This document shows, in pieces, positions 25,271 to 34,554 of a stretch of 36,243 nt of DNA. The stretch's first letter is position 1. Each line of letters opens with the position of its first letter. Position numbers and translations under genes: made by a program. The notes beneath the pieces were generated by a model, which worked only from the letters and a program-made list of their open reading frames with translations, made no database searches and had not been told where the DNA came from. The DNA comes from PVC group bacterium (GTDB lineage Bacteria; Verrucomicrobiota; Kiritimatiellia; UBA8416), in NCBI GenBank assembly GCA_003567805.1, contig PWYP01000118.1, forward strand, positions 1 through 36,243, written 5' to 3'.

Positions 25271-26154
25271 CAGGGCTGCGCGTGGCGTTTGGCCGATTCC
25301 ACGGTGTTGACCATGAGCATGGTGATCGTCATGGGACCAACACCGCCGGGGACGGGGGTCAGCAGGGAGGCTGTTTCCTTGAGACCTTCAAAGTCCACAT
25401 CACCTACTAGTCGGAAGCCACTTTTTTTGGTGTCGTCAGGGATTCGGTTTACGCCGACATCGATGACTGCTGCTCCTGGTTTGATCATATCTGCTGTAAC
25501 GGTGTTAGGGCGTCCGGCGGCAACGATCAGAATGTCGGCCTGCCGCGTGAATGCAGCCATATCGCGTGTGCCGGTATGGCAAATGGTGACAGTGGCGTTG
25601 GCGTTGGGTTTCTTTTGCAGCAACATATTTGCAACCGGTTTGCCAACAATGTTGCTGCGTCCAACAACAACGACATGGGCCCCACTGATTTCGATGCCAC
25701 TACGTGCTAATAGCTGAACGACACCGTGTGGCGTGCAAGGCATGAAGCATTCTTGTCCGATGACGAGGCGTCCGACATTTCCCGGCGTAAAACCATCGAC
25801 ATCTTTTTCGGGGGCTATGGTGCCGATGACGGCATCTTCGTCGATGTGTTTCGGGAGCGGTAGTTGCACGAGAATACCGTGGATTTTCGGGTCGGCATTC
25901 ATCTGTTCTACTTTGGCAATCAGATCGGCTTGTGTGGTGTCGGCCGGTAACCGGTTATCGTCAGAGTAGATTCCCGCTTCGGCACAGGCTTTTTCTTTGG
26001 CGGTAACGTAGGAGGTGGAAGCGGGATCTTCCCCCACAAGGATCACGCCCAGTCCGGGGATCATTCCTTGTTCGCGCAACTGGGCGACTTCTTCTTTTAA
26101 TTCAGCGCGCATATCTGCGGCTACTTGTTTTCCATCAATGATTGTTGCTGGCAT
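25270..26154 (-). CDS. folD: Bifunctional methylene-THF dehydrogenase / methenyl-THF cyclohydrolase
   Basis: The 294-residue FolD interconverts 5,10-methylene-THF and 10-formyl-THF with NAD(P). Signatures are STSYVTAKEKACAEAGI (catalytic lysine at about 56), ILVQLPLPKHIDED, APEKDVDGFTPGNVGRL, and the nucleotide-binding VVVVGRSNIVGKPVANMLL. Near the end PGGVGPMTITML closes the active site. Its Shine-Dalgarno, AAGGA in TAAGGACAAAAATATG, lies inside a degenerate heptamer stretch. It is the last gene of a metF-fhs-folD set, which together links formate to methyl-THF. Confidence 0.96.
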   Translation of the reverse strand: MPATIIDGKQVAADMRAELKEEVAQLREQGMIPGLGVILVGEDPASTSYVTAKEKACAEAGIYSDDNRLPADTTQADLIAKVEQMNADPKIHGILVQLPLPKHIDEDAVIGTIAPEKDVDGFTPGNVGRLVIGQECFMPCTPHGVVQLLARSGIEISGAHVVVVGRSNIVGKPVANMLLQKKPNANATVTICHTGTRDMAAFTRQADILIVAAGRPNTVTADMIKPGAAVIDVGVNRIPDDTKKSGFRLVGDVDFEGLKETASLLTPVPGGVGPMTITMLMVNTVESAKRHAQP

Positions 26155-26205
26155 ATTTTTGTCCTTAGTCTTTGGTTGTTCTTTATGTGCTACCGATGTG
26201 GAATT

Positions 26206-26224
26206 CGGCGGTCACAGACCGCCG
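26206..26224. repeat. Perfect palindromic hairpin within the fhs-folD gap
   Basis: CGGCGGTC (26206-26213) and GACCGCCG (26217-26224) form an 8-bp stem around ACA. Heptamer-like words flank it on both sides (CTAAGGA, AAAGAAC and similar on the minus strand towards folD; CAGACCA and CAAACTG towards fhs), so the GC-rich hairpin looks inserted into an older simple-repeat spacer. No T-run follows. Confidence 0.55.
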
Positions 26225-26254
26225 CTACAGTTTGGTTTCTCTGGTCTGCAGTTT

Positions 26255-28018
26255 CTAAAATAGGCCGGTGACTTTACCGGTTTTTACGTCGACGTCAATC
26301 CCGCGGTAAGCGGGATTGGATGCGGTTCCGGGCATGAGTTTAATGGTGCCGGCTACTGGTACGACAAACCCCGCACCTTTATAGATTAGCACGTCCTGTA
26401 CGGGTAGCGTCCAACCGCGTGGGCGTCCTTTCTCTGTGGGTTCATGGGAAAGGCTCAGGTGGGTTTTTACCATACAGGTTCCCATATGGGCGGCCTCGGG
26501 GTCGGATTCGATTTGTGCAAGTTTGGCCTCGGCTTCGGGGGTGTAACTAACCCCATCGGCTCCGTATACCTGGGTGGCAATTTTTTCAATCCGTTCTTTG
26601 TGGGGCATTTCCAAGTCATAGAGGAATTGGAAGTCGGATGGTTCCTCGCAAGCGGCGATGACTTTTTCTGCCAATTCGCGTGCGCCTGCGCCCCCGTTGC
26701 GCCAATGTTCGGAAACGGCACAGAATGCGCCGTGCTCTTCCGCGATTTTGCGGATGGCGTCCTGTTCGGCCGGTGTATCGGTATGAAATCCATTTACACA
26801 AACGACCGGGCGTATGCCGGATGCTTTTACGGTTTCGATATGTGCAATCAGGTTTTCACAACCTTTGGTTACGAGTTCAACATTTTCTTCGCGGTAGGCG
26901 GGGTCGAGTGCTGCGCCAGGTTTCACAGCAGGTCCCCCGCCGTGCATTTTGAGGGCTCTGACGGTTGCAACAATGACCACGGCATCCGGCTTCAGTCCCG
27001 AGAAGCGGCATTTGAGATTCCAGAATTTTTCGAATCCGATATCTGCGCCAAAGCCGCTTTCGGTTACATGATAGTCTGCCAGTTTGGTGCCGACGAGGTC
27101 GGCGATAATAGAGTTTTGTCCGATGGCAATATTGGCAAATGGGCCTGCATGTACGAGTACCGGTTGTCCTTCAATGGTTTGCACCAATGTCGGGTTCAGG
27201 GCATCAACCATCCAAGCGGTCATGGCACCATCTACCTCGAGGTCGGCCGTTGTGACGGGTTGTCCGCTTTTTGTGTATGCCACGACGATTTTTGCCATCC
27301 GTTCGCGCATGTCTTCGAGGCTGGTGGTAATCGCTAGAATGGCCATGATTTCGCTGGCAACGGCAATGGTAAAGCCGGAGTCCATTTCCAGTCCGTCCAT
27401 ATGCCCACCTTTACCGATGGTAATGTTACGCAGGGCTTGGGCACAGAAGTCGATGATCCATTTGAACTCGACGCGTTCGGGATCTATGTCGAGGCGGGTG
27501 AGCTTGCTTTTGGCCAGACGCGCGTCATCGTAGTTGTTTTCGTGTTGCATGCGGCTGGTGAGGGCTACCATGCCGAGATTATGGGCATTCATGATGGCAT
27601 TGATATCGCCGGTTAGCCCTAAAGAGAATGGTGCGAGGGGGATGCACTGTGCCAACCCACCGCCTGCCGCAGAACCTTTGACATTAAACGTGGGGCCACC
27701 ACTGGGTTGACGAATGGCACCGATTACGCTTTTCCCCATGGCTCCCAGGCCTTCAACCAACCCCATGGTTGTTGTGGTTTTGCCTTCACCCAGGGGGGTC
27801 GGGGTGATGGCTGTAACATCAATGTATTTTCCGCGGGGTTTGTCGTGGAGTCGCTCGAGTACCTTTGCGTAATCTACTTTGCAAAGATGCCGACCCATCG
27901 GAATGATTTCATCATCTGTCAAGCTGGCCTCTCGAGCAAGGTTTAGCATGGGTTTCATATTGGCTTCGGCTTGTTCGGCAATTTGCCAGTCTTTCATTGT
28001 CGTCGGGTCGAGATGCAT
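26255..28018 (-). CDS. fhs: Formate--tetrahydrofolate ligase
   Basis: The 587-residue enzyme joins formate to tetrahydrofolate using ATP, giving 10-formyl-THF. It has the P-loop-like [16 protein letters not shown] (about 72-87), [60 protein letters not shown] and the C-terminal GTIKLMPG. It is slightly longer than the usual 556 or so residues because of an extended N-terminus of about 30 residues. GAAGGAC, formed by the last words of a heptamer array, serves as Shine-Dalgarno for the ATG at 28018. It lies between metF (upstream) and folD (downstream), consistent with one transcript for formate fixation or C1 balance. Confidence 0.97.
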   Translation of the reverse strand: MHLDPTTMKDWQIAEQAEANMKPMLNLAREASLTDDEIIPMGRHLCKVDYAKVLERLHDKPRGKYIDVTAITPTPLGEGKTTTTMGLVEGLGAMGKSVIGAIRQPSGGPTFNVKGSAAGGGLAQCIPLAPFSLGLTGDINAIMNAHNLGMVALTSRMQHENNYDDARLAKSKLTRLDIDPERVEFKWIIDFCAQALRNITIGKGGHMDGLEMDSGFTIAVASEIMAILAITTSLEDMRERMAKIVVAYTKSGQPVTTADLEVDGAMTAWMVDALNPTLVQTIEGQPVLVHAGPFANIAIGQNSIIADLVGTKLADYHVTESGFGADIGFEKFWNLKCRFSGLKPDAVVIVATVRALKMHGGGPAVKPGAALDPAYREENVELVTKGCENLIAHIETVKASGIRPVVCVNGFHTDTPAEQDAIRKIAEEHGAFCAVSEHWRNGGAGARELAEKVIAACEEPSDFQFLYDLEMPHKERIEKIATQVYGADGVSYTPEAEAKLAQIESDPEAAHMGTCMVKTHLSLSHEPTEKGRPRGWTLPVQDVLIYKGAGFVVPVAGTIKLMPGTASNPAYRGIDVDVKTGKVTGLF

Positions 28019-28030
28019 GGTGTCCTTCGT

Positions 28031-28079
28031 TCTTTTGTTCTTTGTTCTTAGTGCTTGGTCCGTTGTCTGTGGTCTGTAT
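28031..28079 (-). repeat. Heptamer array between metF and fhs
   Basis: Seven 7-nt words keep exact register from 28031 to 28079; examples on the plus strand are TTCTTTG and TCTGTGG, consensus roughly TYYKTKG. The array starts at the metF stop codon and drifts from CCACAGA-like to CAAAGAA-like words on the transcribed (minus) strand towards fhs. A looser continuation (28020-28030) supplies the fhs Shine-Dalgarno. Confidence 0.65.
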
Positions 28080-28867
28080 TATTTCCAGATATCTTTCAGC
28101 AGGGGATATTGTGTTTTAAAGCCTAAAAGAGCGAGGTACAAGCCATATTCAGGGTATAATGTGCTGAGTTTACCGAGGTTTTCAATGGGGTCATATGGGG
28201 TATCTTCGGGGATTTCGTATCCAACGCATTCGGATAGCAGATGCAGTTTTTTGGACATCCATGCATCGATTATGACGGGGACGCCGAATGCCTTGAGTCC
28301 ATGCACGATAGGGTCATCGCCAATTACAGGCTGTGTGATGATATATTCAGCTCCGGCATCGAGTTTATGTTTCATGCGTTCGTTTTCGTGCTCGGGGGGT
28401 TCGTAGGGGTTAAAGGCAACGCCACAGCTAAAGGTATTGGGATATTGCTTGTTAATGTATTGAAGGAGTTCGATGGAGGTAACGGTTTTGCAATCCATGC
28501 CAATGGCATCCGGCGTTAATTTGGGCAGTCGCTCACTACCATCTCCCGAAATGGTTAACAGGTATTTTACTCCTATGTCGGCTGCAGTGGTTAATATTTC
28601 GTCGAGGTGTTCACGGGTATGGAATGTGTTCAAATGGATGACGAGTTGTTCGGGTTCAACGGGCAGATCCAGTTCAGGGATGACTTCTGTTGTTTGGAAG
28701 CTGAGGTGGCCCATCGGGTTATCCGTGATACAGGCAATATAGCCTGCTTCGATAACTTTCAGATATTTTTCGGCGAATTTTTCCAGATCCTCTTCCAGTT
28801 TTGGGCTGTTTTGTTTTGGGGTTAAGATTTCGATATGGAATGTCTTGTTGGCAATATGGTCGCGCAT
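28079..28867 (-). CDS. metF: Short methylenetetrahydrofolate reductase (MetF family)
   Basis: The 262-residue protein shows the MetF TIM-barrel pattern. It has an early FHIEILTPK, where the glutamate corresponds to the catalytic E of 'EFFPP', then CITDNPMGHLSFQ, KYLLTISGDGSERLP (the FAD loop, usually RGDP), CGVAFNPYEPPEHENERMKHKLDAGAEYIITQPVIGDD, and GVPVIIDAW. It reduces methylene-THF to methyl-THF. It is shorter than E. coli MetF (296), and the divergent FAD loop and altered EFFPP motif put it nearer the atypical forms of anaerobes; this is an inference. The start at 28867 follows AAAGGAAT with good spacing. The frame is open further upstream to 29116, but that part looks non-coding. Confidence 0.85.
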   Translation of the reverse strand: MRDHIANKTFHIEILTPKQNSPKLEEDLEKFAEKYLKVIEAGYIACITDNPMGHLSFQTTEVIPELDLPVEPEQLVIHLNTFHTREHLDEILTTAADIGVKYLLTISGDGSERLPKLTPDAIGMDCKTVTSIELLQYINKQYPNTFSCGVAFNPYEPPEHENERMKHKLDAGAEYIITQPVIGDDPIVHGLKAFGVPVIIDAWMSKKLHLLSECVGYEIPEDTPYDPIENLGKLSTLYPEYGLYLALLGFKTQYPLLKDIWK

Positions 28868-29182
28868 GGTAATTCCTTTACTAGCAGATTTAGTAATGAT
28901 TTTTACTCGGTTTTTCAATGTTGTCTCTACCGCACAGACCGTAATCTGGCATGCAATTGCTTTTTTGAAAAGTGTGAAAATTTTGCCCAAGATGATGCAG
29001 CGTGAAACTTTGGAAGTTAAATGTAGCCCGCTTTCGATGAAAGTGCGGCTGGGCGTGTGTCGTACATATGGTGTGCGTGGTGTGTCCCAGGGGCTTCTTA
29101 CGGGCTGACCATGCACGCTTCACGCGCGAGGCTGCTTACATCGAAATCAGCCTGCCGACCATGCAGTTACAGTTTGGCATGA
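28868..29182 (-). other. 315-nt gap upstream of metF with hairpins and a direct repeat
   Basis: The gap must hold the metF promoter. A fair candidate on the minus strand is TTGAAA, 17 nt, TACTAA (about 28919-28891). An imperfect hairpin lies at 29025-29050 (AGCCCGC..TTTC against GAAAG..GCGGCT). Further on, AGGCTG/CAGCCT (29129-29153) forms a hairpin flanked by two copies of GACCATGCA (29107-29115 and 29157-29165), a pattern that could be a target-site duplication. No known riboswitch consensus is recognisable. Confidence 0.35.
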
Positions 29183-30283
29183 TTAGCGTAGGTGGGTGAG
29201 GTGATAGAGGCCAATGGCACCAAAAATGATATTGGAAAGCCAGGCTCCTACCCATGGGGGGATGGTGCCAGTTGATCCAAGTACGAGGCCTAGCTGTGCG
29301 AACGCATAAAAGCCCGCCATCATGGCAATGGCGCTGAATACGGCGGACATCACGCCTTGTCGTGCGGTGCGGGCTCCGGCAGGAATAGCAAATAGAATAA
29401 CAATGATCGATGCCCAGGGCATTGCGATGTGGCTATGCAAGCTGAATTTTCGTTCATGCAGGTTTCGTTCCGGCATGTCTGGATTGGTGCGGATGAAATG
29501 CAGCATTTCGCGACCATTCAGGAATTCCCACGGGCGTGCGGCACTGGCAAGCACGGCGGGCGTTTCGCGATAGTGGCGCATGTGTATTATGCTATTGGTA
29601 TCCACTCCCAAAGGGGTTTGTCGGCCAATCGGGTTGTCGGCCTCTCCAAAACGCTGGATCTTGGGTCCGAAAAACCACCATTGATTATCGAGATATTCTG
29701 CACGCGGAGCTGTGATGATATAGCGACGAGTTCCATCGGCGCGCTCCTGCTTGATTTCCACTTCATGCAGGATATGCGGATGTTGCGGGTCAATGCTTTG
29801 TATTTGCCAGCGGCGGTTTTCTGCCAGGTTTAGATAAATGCTCGTGCGGATATCCTGATACTCTTCGGTTTGAAAATGGCTGTTTTTCATGTTTTCGGCC
29901 CATTCGTACGCACGTGGAACCCACACTTCATCCAATATGCCAGCGAGGATGCTGAAGGCTAGAGCGACCAGAAGAAAAGGCAGCATGAGCCTGTAAATAC
30001 TGATGCCGGTTGCGCGCATCGCAACCAGTTCGCTATTACGGGTCAAACCAAAGAGCGTGTAGAGCGTGGCTAGCATGAGAGCGGCCGGAATGAGGTAGCG
30101 CAGCAGCGGGGATACGACAGCGAGGTAGAATCGGATTACGACATGCCATGGAGGGCGCGCTTCCAGAATCCGGGATACGTCGCCGAAAACTTCGCTGAGG
30201 ATGATAATCATCATGAAGCCGCCAAGGCAATATATCACTGGTCCGATAAGCAGTTTGACTAGATAGCGATCCAATAATTTCAT
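29183..30283 (-). CDS. LptF/LptG-family lipopolysaccharide export permease
   Basis: The 366-residue protein starts MKLLDRYLVKLLIGPVIY, the standard N-terminus of YjgP/YjgQ (LptF/LptG) permeases. Three transmembrane helices follow (to about residue 125), including TRNSELVAMRATGISIYRLM, the conserved coupling-helix region. The periplasmic beta-jellyroll domain spans about 125-275, and three further helices close the protein (SHIAMPWASIIVILFAIPAG, GVMSAVFSAIAMMAGFY, IIFGAIGLYHL). With LptB it pumps LPS from the inner membrane to the Lpt bridge. LptF and LptG are hard to separate; GISIYRLMLP and the length slightly favour LptG. Its partner permease is not in the window. It has its own upstream region, divergent from gap. 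Confidence 0.9.
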   Translation of the reverse strand: MKLLDRYLVKLLIGPVIYCLGGFMMIIILSEVFGDVSRILEARPPWHVVIRFYLAVVSPLLRYLIPAALMLATLYTLFGLTRNSELVAMRATGISIYRLMLPFLLVALAFSILAGILDEVWVPRAYEWAENMKNSHFQTEEYQDIRTSIYLNLAENRRWQIQSIDPQHPHILHEVEIKQERADGTRRYIITAPRAEYLDNQWWFFGPKIQRFGEADNPIGRQTPLGVDTNSIIHMRHYRETPAVLASAARPWEFLNGREMLHFIRTNPDMPERNLHERKFSLHSHIAMPWASIIVILFAIPAGARTARQGVMSAVFSAIAMMAGFYAFAQLGLVLGSTGTIPPWVGAWLSNIIFGAIGLYHLTHLR

Positions 30284-30469
30284 GCAGGATCTATAGCAAG
30301 GATGTGATAGAATTGGAACTATGTATTTAGCCGGTGTTGCGTTTTTACTACAGCTATGCCGGGCGCAGCGCGTGTCGGGCGTAGAGGGATGGAGGTGGAT
30401 TGCAGATGGGATGATGAGAATCTTGTGTCCTGTTGTTCTGGGCAGGGCAAAAATGGTTTCGGTCTTTGG

Positions 30470-30498
30470 TTGACTGTGTTAGGAAGTTACGCTAGGTT
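30470..30498 (+). promoter_or_regulatory. Probable sigma-70-type promoter of gap-pgk-tpiA-secG
   Basis: TTGACT (30470-30475) and TAGGTT (30493-30498) are spaced by exactly 17 nt, giving a leader of about 95 nt before gap. Downstream, CCGGATAATTGAACCGG (30521-30537) is an imperfect palindrome that might be an operator. A second -10-like GATAAT lies at 30577-30582, too near the start codon to be useful. The rest of the 316-nt divergent gap (30284-30599) shows no further recognisable feature. Confidence 0.45.
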
Positions 30499-30581
30499 GC
30501 TCGCTCGTTTCAGGGGGTCACCGGATAATTGAACCGGCGCACATGAGCGACATTTCCTGGTTACTTACATAACAATGATAA

Positions 30582-31622
<1,041 letters not shown>

Positions 31623-31705
31623 CCAATATCGTTTTGTGAAGTAAATGGCCTGCTTGTCCGATGTATTTTCGGGCGCGCAGGCGTTTCTAAGTTATGAGGA
31701 TGAGC

Positions 31706-32950
31706 ATGAACAAGAAGACGCTGAAAGATGTGTCCTTGCAGGGACGCCGAGTGGTAATGCGCGTGGATTTCAATGTGCCGATCAAGGATGGGGTGATTGG
31801 CGATGATACGCGTGTTCGGGCTGCGCTGCCCAGCATCAAGTTTATTTTGGACGAAGGTGCTCGTTTGGTGCTCATGAGTCATCTTGGTCGCCCCAAGGGC
31901 AAAGGATATGAGGCTGATTTCAGTCTAAAGCCTGTCGCGCAGCACTTGGAGAAGCTGTTAGGTCGTCCGGTAGGGTTTGCCGAGGACTGTCTTGCTGCGG
32001 ATGATGCAGCGGAAGGACTGCAGCCGGGGCAGGTTTTGATGCTCGAAAATACGCGTTTTTATGCCGAGGAAGAGGGCAAGGTCAAAAAAGCCGATGATAT
32101 GGACGACGAAACGCTAGCGAGTCTGAAGAAAGAGATGAAAGAGAAGCAGCAAGCGATGGCGCAGAAGTTGGCATCGTATGGCGACCTATATGTCAATGAT
32201 GCATTTGGGACGGCGCATCGTGCGCATGCTTCCACCGCGGTCATTTGCAACTATATCGATGAGTGTGTAGCTGGTTTTCTCTTGGAAAAAGAGATTACGT
32301 ATCTGGGACAGGCTGTTGAAAATCCGGAACGTCCGTTTGTCGCGATTCTAGGTGGCGCGAAAGTCAGTGATAAATTGGCGGTTGTGCGCAATTTGCTGAC
32401 GAAAGTGGATGTGTTGATCATTGGTGGCGGTATGGCCTACACGTTCCAGAAAGCACTGGGCAAGAAAATTGGTGATTCGCTTTGTGAAAATGATCAAGTG
32501 GAATATGCGCGTGAGATGCTTGCCGACGCAGAAAAGCGTGGTGTGAAGTTTTTGTTGCCCGTTGACAATATTGCGGCCGATCGTTTTGCGGCGGACGCTG
32601 CGACGCAGGTGGTCTCTGGCGGGATTCCTGACAACTGGATGGGGTTGGATATTGGGCCCGAGAGCGTGCAGCTTTTCACAGAAGCGCTGCAAGGCGCGAA
32701 GACCGTTCTCTGGAATGGGCCGATGGGCTGTTTTGAAATGGAAGCATTTGCATCCGGAACCCGTGGGGTATGCAAGGCTGTTGCCGAAACGGATTCGGTC
32801 AGCATTATCGGCGGTGGTGATAGTGTCAGCGCCGTCAACCAGAGCGGGTTGGCAGACAAAATGAAGCATATCAGTACGGGAGGCGGGGCGAGTCTCGAGT
32901 TTTTGGAAGGTAAAGTGTTGCCAGGAGTGGCAGCTTTGACCGATAAATAA
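31706..32950 (+). CDS. pgk: Phosphoglycerate kinase
   Basis: The 414-residue enzyme transfers phosphate from 1,3-bisphosphoglycerate to [14 protein letters not shown] starts the substrate site, followed by [42 protein letters not shown], and the nucleotide-binding [13 protein letters not shown] and [11 protein letters not shown]. After [13 protein letters not shown] there is an insertion of about 25 residues ([20 protein letters not shown]), at the place where eukaryotic PGKs have extra sequence and most bacterial ones do not. Three ATGs lie at 31694, 31700 and 31706. The last is chosen because GAGGA (31696-31700) is then 5 nt upstream. It follows gap after 83 nt. Confidence 0.97.
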   Translation: MNKKTLKDVSLQGRRVVMRVDFNVPIKDGVIGDDTRVRAALPSIKFILDEGARLVLMSHLGRPKGKGYEADFSLKPVAQHLEKLLGRPVGFAEDCLAADDAAEGLQPGQVLMLENTRFYAEEEGKVKKADDMDDETLASLKKEMKEKQQAMAQKLASYGDLYVNDAFGTAHRAHASTAVICNYIDECVAGFLLEKEITYLGQAVENPERPFVAILGGAKVSDKLAVVRNLLTKVDVLIIGGGMAYTFQKALGKKIGDSLCENDQVEYAREMLADAEKRGVKFLLPVDNIAADRFAADAATQVVSGGIPDNWMGLDIGPESVQLFTEALQGAKTVLWNGPMGCFEMEAFASGTRGVCKAVAETDSVSIIGGGDSVSAVNQSGLADKMKHISTGGGASLEFLEGKVLPGVAALTDK

Positions 32951-32978
32951 TCTGTTTGGGTTGAGGAAAGGGTATGGC

Positions 32979-33749
32979 ATGAAATTCAGGAAGAGAATCA
33001 TTGCAGGCAACTGGAAGATGAACAAGACCGTCTCGGAGGCGGTTGAGCTTTCCACTGCTATTCGGCAAGAGCTGGCAGAGACCAATGATGTAGATGTTGT
33101 GCTGTGTCCACCGTTTACAGCACTTGCGGCGGTGGCGGAATCGCTGGAAGGTACGACGATCAGTTATGGTGCCCAAAACATGCATTGGGAATCGGCAGGT
33201 GCCTACACAGGCGAAATATCTCCCTTCATGTTGCGTGGTTTATACTGCCATTATGTTATTCTGGGGCACAGTGAACGCCGCACCTATTTCGGGGAAACAG
33301 ATGAGATTGTAAATCAGAAGGCGCAAGCCGCGCTTGCCGCAACCTTGCGTCCCATTGTTTGTGTTGGTGAGACCCTTGCGCAACGTGAGGCGGGTAATCA
33401 TATCGCTGTTGTTGCAGCGCAAGTGCATGCCAGTTTGGCGGGGATATCGGAGGCGGACCTGAAGAAGACCGTAATTGCATACGAGCCGGTTTGGGCGATT
33501 GGTACTGGGTTGACGGCATCTCCCCAGCAAGCGCAAGAGATGCATGCCTGCATCCGGAAGGAAGTGGCTATTTTGTCGAGCCAGGAAGCAGCGGATTCCA
33601 TTCGTATTCAGTATGGTGGCAGCATGAAACCTTCGAATGCCGCTGAACTGCTTTCGCAGCCAGATATTGATGGAGGTCTCATCGGTGGTGCATCCTTGGA
33701 GGCACGATCCTTTGTAGAACTGGTAAAAATCGCAAAAGAGCGGAACTGA
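32979..33749 (+). CDS. tpiA: Triosephosphate isomerase
   Basis: The 256-residue TIM barrel interconverts dihydroxyacetone phosphate and glyceraldehyde 3-phosphate. It has AGNWKMNK (catalytic K13), LGHSERRTYFGE (electrophilic histidine), AYEPVWAIGTGLTASPQQAQE (general-base glutamate and flexible loop), and the phosphate-binding QYGGSMKPSNAAEL and GLIGGASL. The ATG at 32979 is preceded by the purine-rich GAGGAAAGGG (32963-32972). It starts 28 nt after pgk and is followed 10 nt later by secG. Confidence 0.97.
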   Translation: MKFRKRIIAGNWKMNKTVSEAVELSTAIRQELAETNDVDVVLCPPFTALAAVAESLEGTTISYGAQNMHWESAGAYTGEISPFMLRGLYCHYVILGHSERRTYFGETDEIVNQKAQAALAATLRPIVCVGETLAQREAGNHIAVVAAQVHASLAGISEADLKKTVIAYEPVWAIGTGLTASPQQAQEMHACIRKEVAILSSQEAADSIRIQYGGSMKPSNAAELLSQPDIDGGLIGGASLEARSFVELVKIAKERN

Positions 33750-33759
33750 GAGCGTTACT

Positions 33760-34275
33760 ATGGGTGTGTTATACGGCTTTCTTATTGTAGTGGAAATGGT
33801 GGTTTGTGCCTTATTGATCGTAATTATCTTTATGCAGCGATCCAAAGGGGGCATGGGGGGCAGTGCATTTGGTGGCGGAGCCGGTGAAGCTATTTTCGGG
33901 TCGCGCATGGGGAATGTGCTCACCAAAGCCACGGTTGTTCTCGGGGTTATCTTTCTGGTTAACACGTTGTTGTTGACGGTTTTAACAACGCAACGCGGGC
34001 ATGTGGGTTCCGTGATGGAAGGTGCGGCACGGCGTCCGGCAACACCGCAGCCAACGGCTCCCGGTCCTGCTGTTACGGATGACTGGATGGAGATGGACAT
34101 GGCGCCTGCTGGAGAGGTTCCTTTCCCTGGCATGGATATGCCACCTGCTGATGTGGATGTGGATGAGGTTATTCAGGTTCCACCCGTGGGCGACATGGAT
34201 GTGCCTGTAGTTGCGCCTGAAGAAGCAGAGGATATGGCATTGCCTGTTGTGATCGAAGAGGATCTGACTGATTAG
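33760..34275 (+). CDS. secG: Preprotein translocase subunit SecG with long acidic C-terminal extension
   Basis: The N-terminal 78 or so residues are typical SecG: first helix (about 3-25, GFLIVVEMVVCALLIVIIFM), then QRSKGGMGGSAFGGGAGEAIFGSR, the signature glycine-rich loop, then a second helix (about 53-76). SecG joins SecYE in the inner membrane and aids protein export. Residues 80-171 form an unusual tail rich in P, D, E, M and V (for example MDMPPADVDVDEVIQVPP), nearly doubling the usual size of about 75-110 residues. The tail would lie on the periplasmic side if both ends face out, as in E. coli SecG. Its stop codon lies inside the first unit of a heptamer array. It is the last gene of the gap operon. 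Confidence 0.92.
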   Translation: MGVLYGFLIVVEMVVCALLIVIIFMQRSKGGMGGSAFGGGAGEAIFGSRMGNVLTKATVVLGVIFLVNTLLLTVLTTQRGHVGSVMEGAARRPATPQPTAPGPAVTDDWMEMDMAPAGEVPFPGMDMPPADVDVDEVIQVPPVGDMDVPVVAPEEAEDMALPVVIEEDLTD

Positions 34276-34320
34276 GGGTTAGGGGTTAGGCTTTAGGCGT
34301 TAGGGGTTAGGCGTTAGGGG
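34272..34320 (+). repeat. Telomere-like (TTAGGNN)x7 tandem heptamers starting at the secG stop
   Basis: Seven uninterrupted 7-nt units (TTAGGGG four times; TTAGGCG twice; TTAGGCT once) run from 34272 to 34320 and are followed by five more Gs. The secG stop TAG is contained in the first unit. The plus strand (and the mRNA) has several G-runs suited to a G-quadruplex. Confidence 0.8.
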
Positions 34321-34324
34321 GGGG

Positions 34325-34544
34325 GAATAACCAACATCCAAGTCTAATATCGAACCGATCAAGTATGAGACTCCTGTGTTTGGACATTCCGTGCTGTGCC
34401 ATGCCGTCTTGTTCAGCGTAGCTCGCAGAGCGAAGATGGAAGTCTATGGCGAAGGATGGTTGGATTATTGGCTATTGAAATCGTCTTGTGGTGGCGCGTT
34501 GGTATAGCCACAACGCCTTATGTATAACCATGAAGTTACCTGTT
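34325..34544 (+). repeat. Dispersed palindromic repeat, copy 5
   Basis: The left part has CCAACATCCAAGTCTAATAT, and the right arm TTGGATTATTGGCTATTGAA (34460-34479) answers it. The core (34474-34544) reads TTGAAATCGTCTTGTGGTGG, a hairpin TTGTGG/CCACAA, then CGCCTTATGTATAACCATG and AAGTTACCTGTT. The element ends about 10 nt before the start of the exchanger gene and takes up the whole 279-nt gap after secG, apart from the heptamer array. Confidence 0.75.
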
Positions 34545-34554
34545 CGGGCAATAC

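Noticed and set aside
25236..28079. Heptamer arrays as a CRISPR
   Set aside because: Units are 7-8 nt and degenerate, with no spacer/repeat alternation and no cas genes.
28868..29116. In-frame N-terminal extension of metF
   Set aside because: The extra 83 residues are not MetF-like, and a well-placed AAAGGAAT precedes the internal ATG at 28867.
28868..29182. THF or SAM riboswitch upstream of metF
   Set aside because: Hairpins exist, but none of the conserved cores of these riboswitches could be recognised by eye. A covariance-model search would be decisive.
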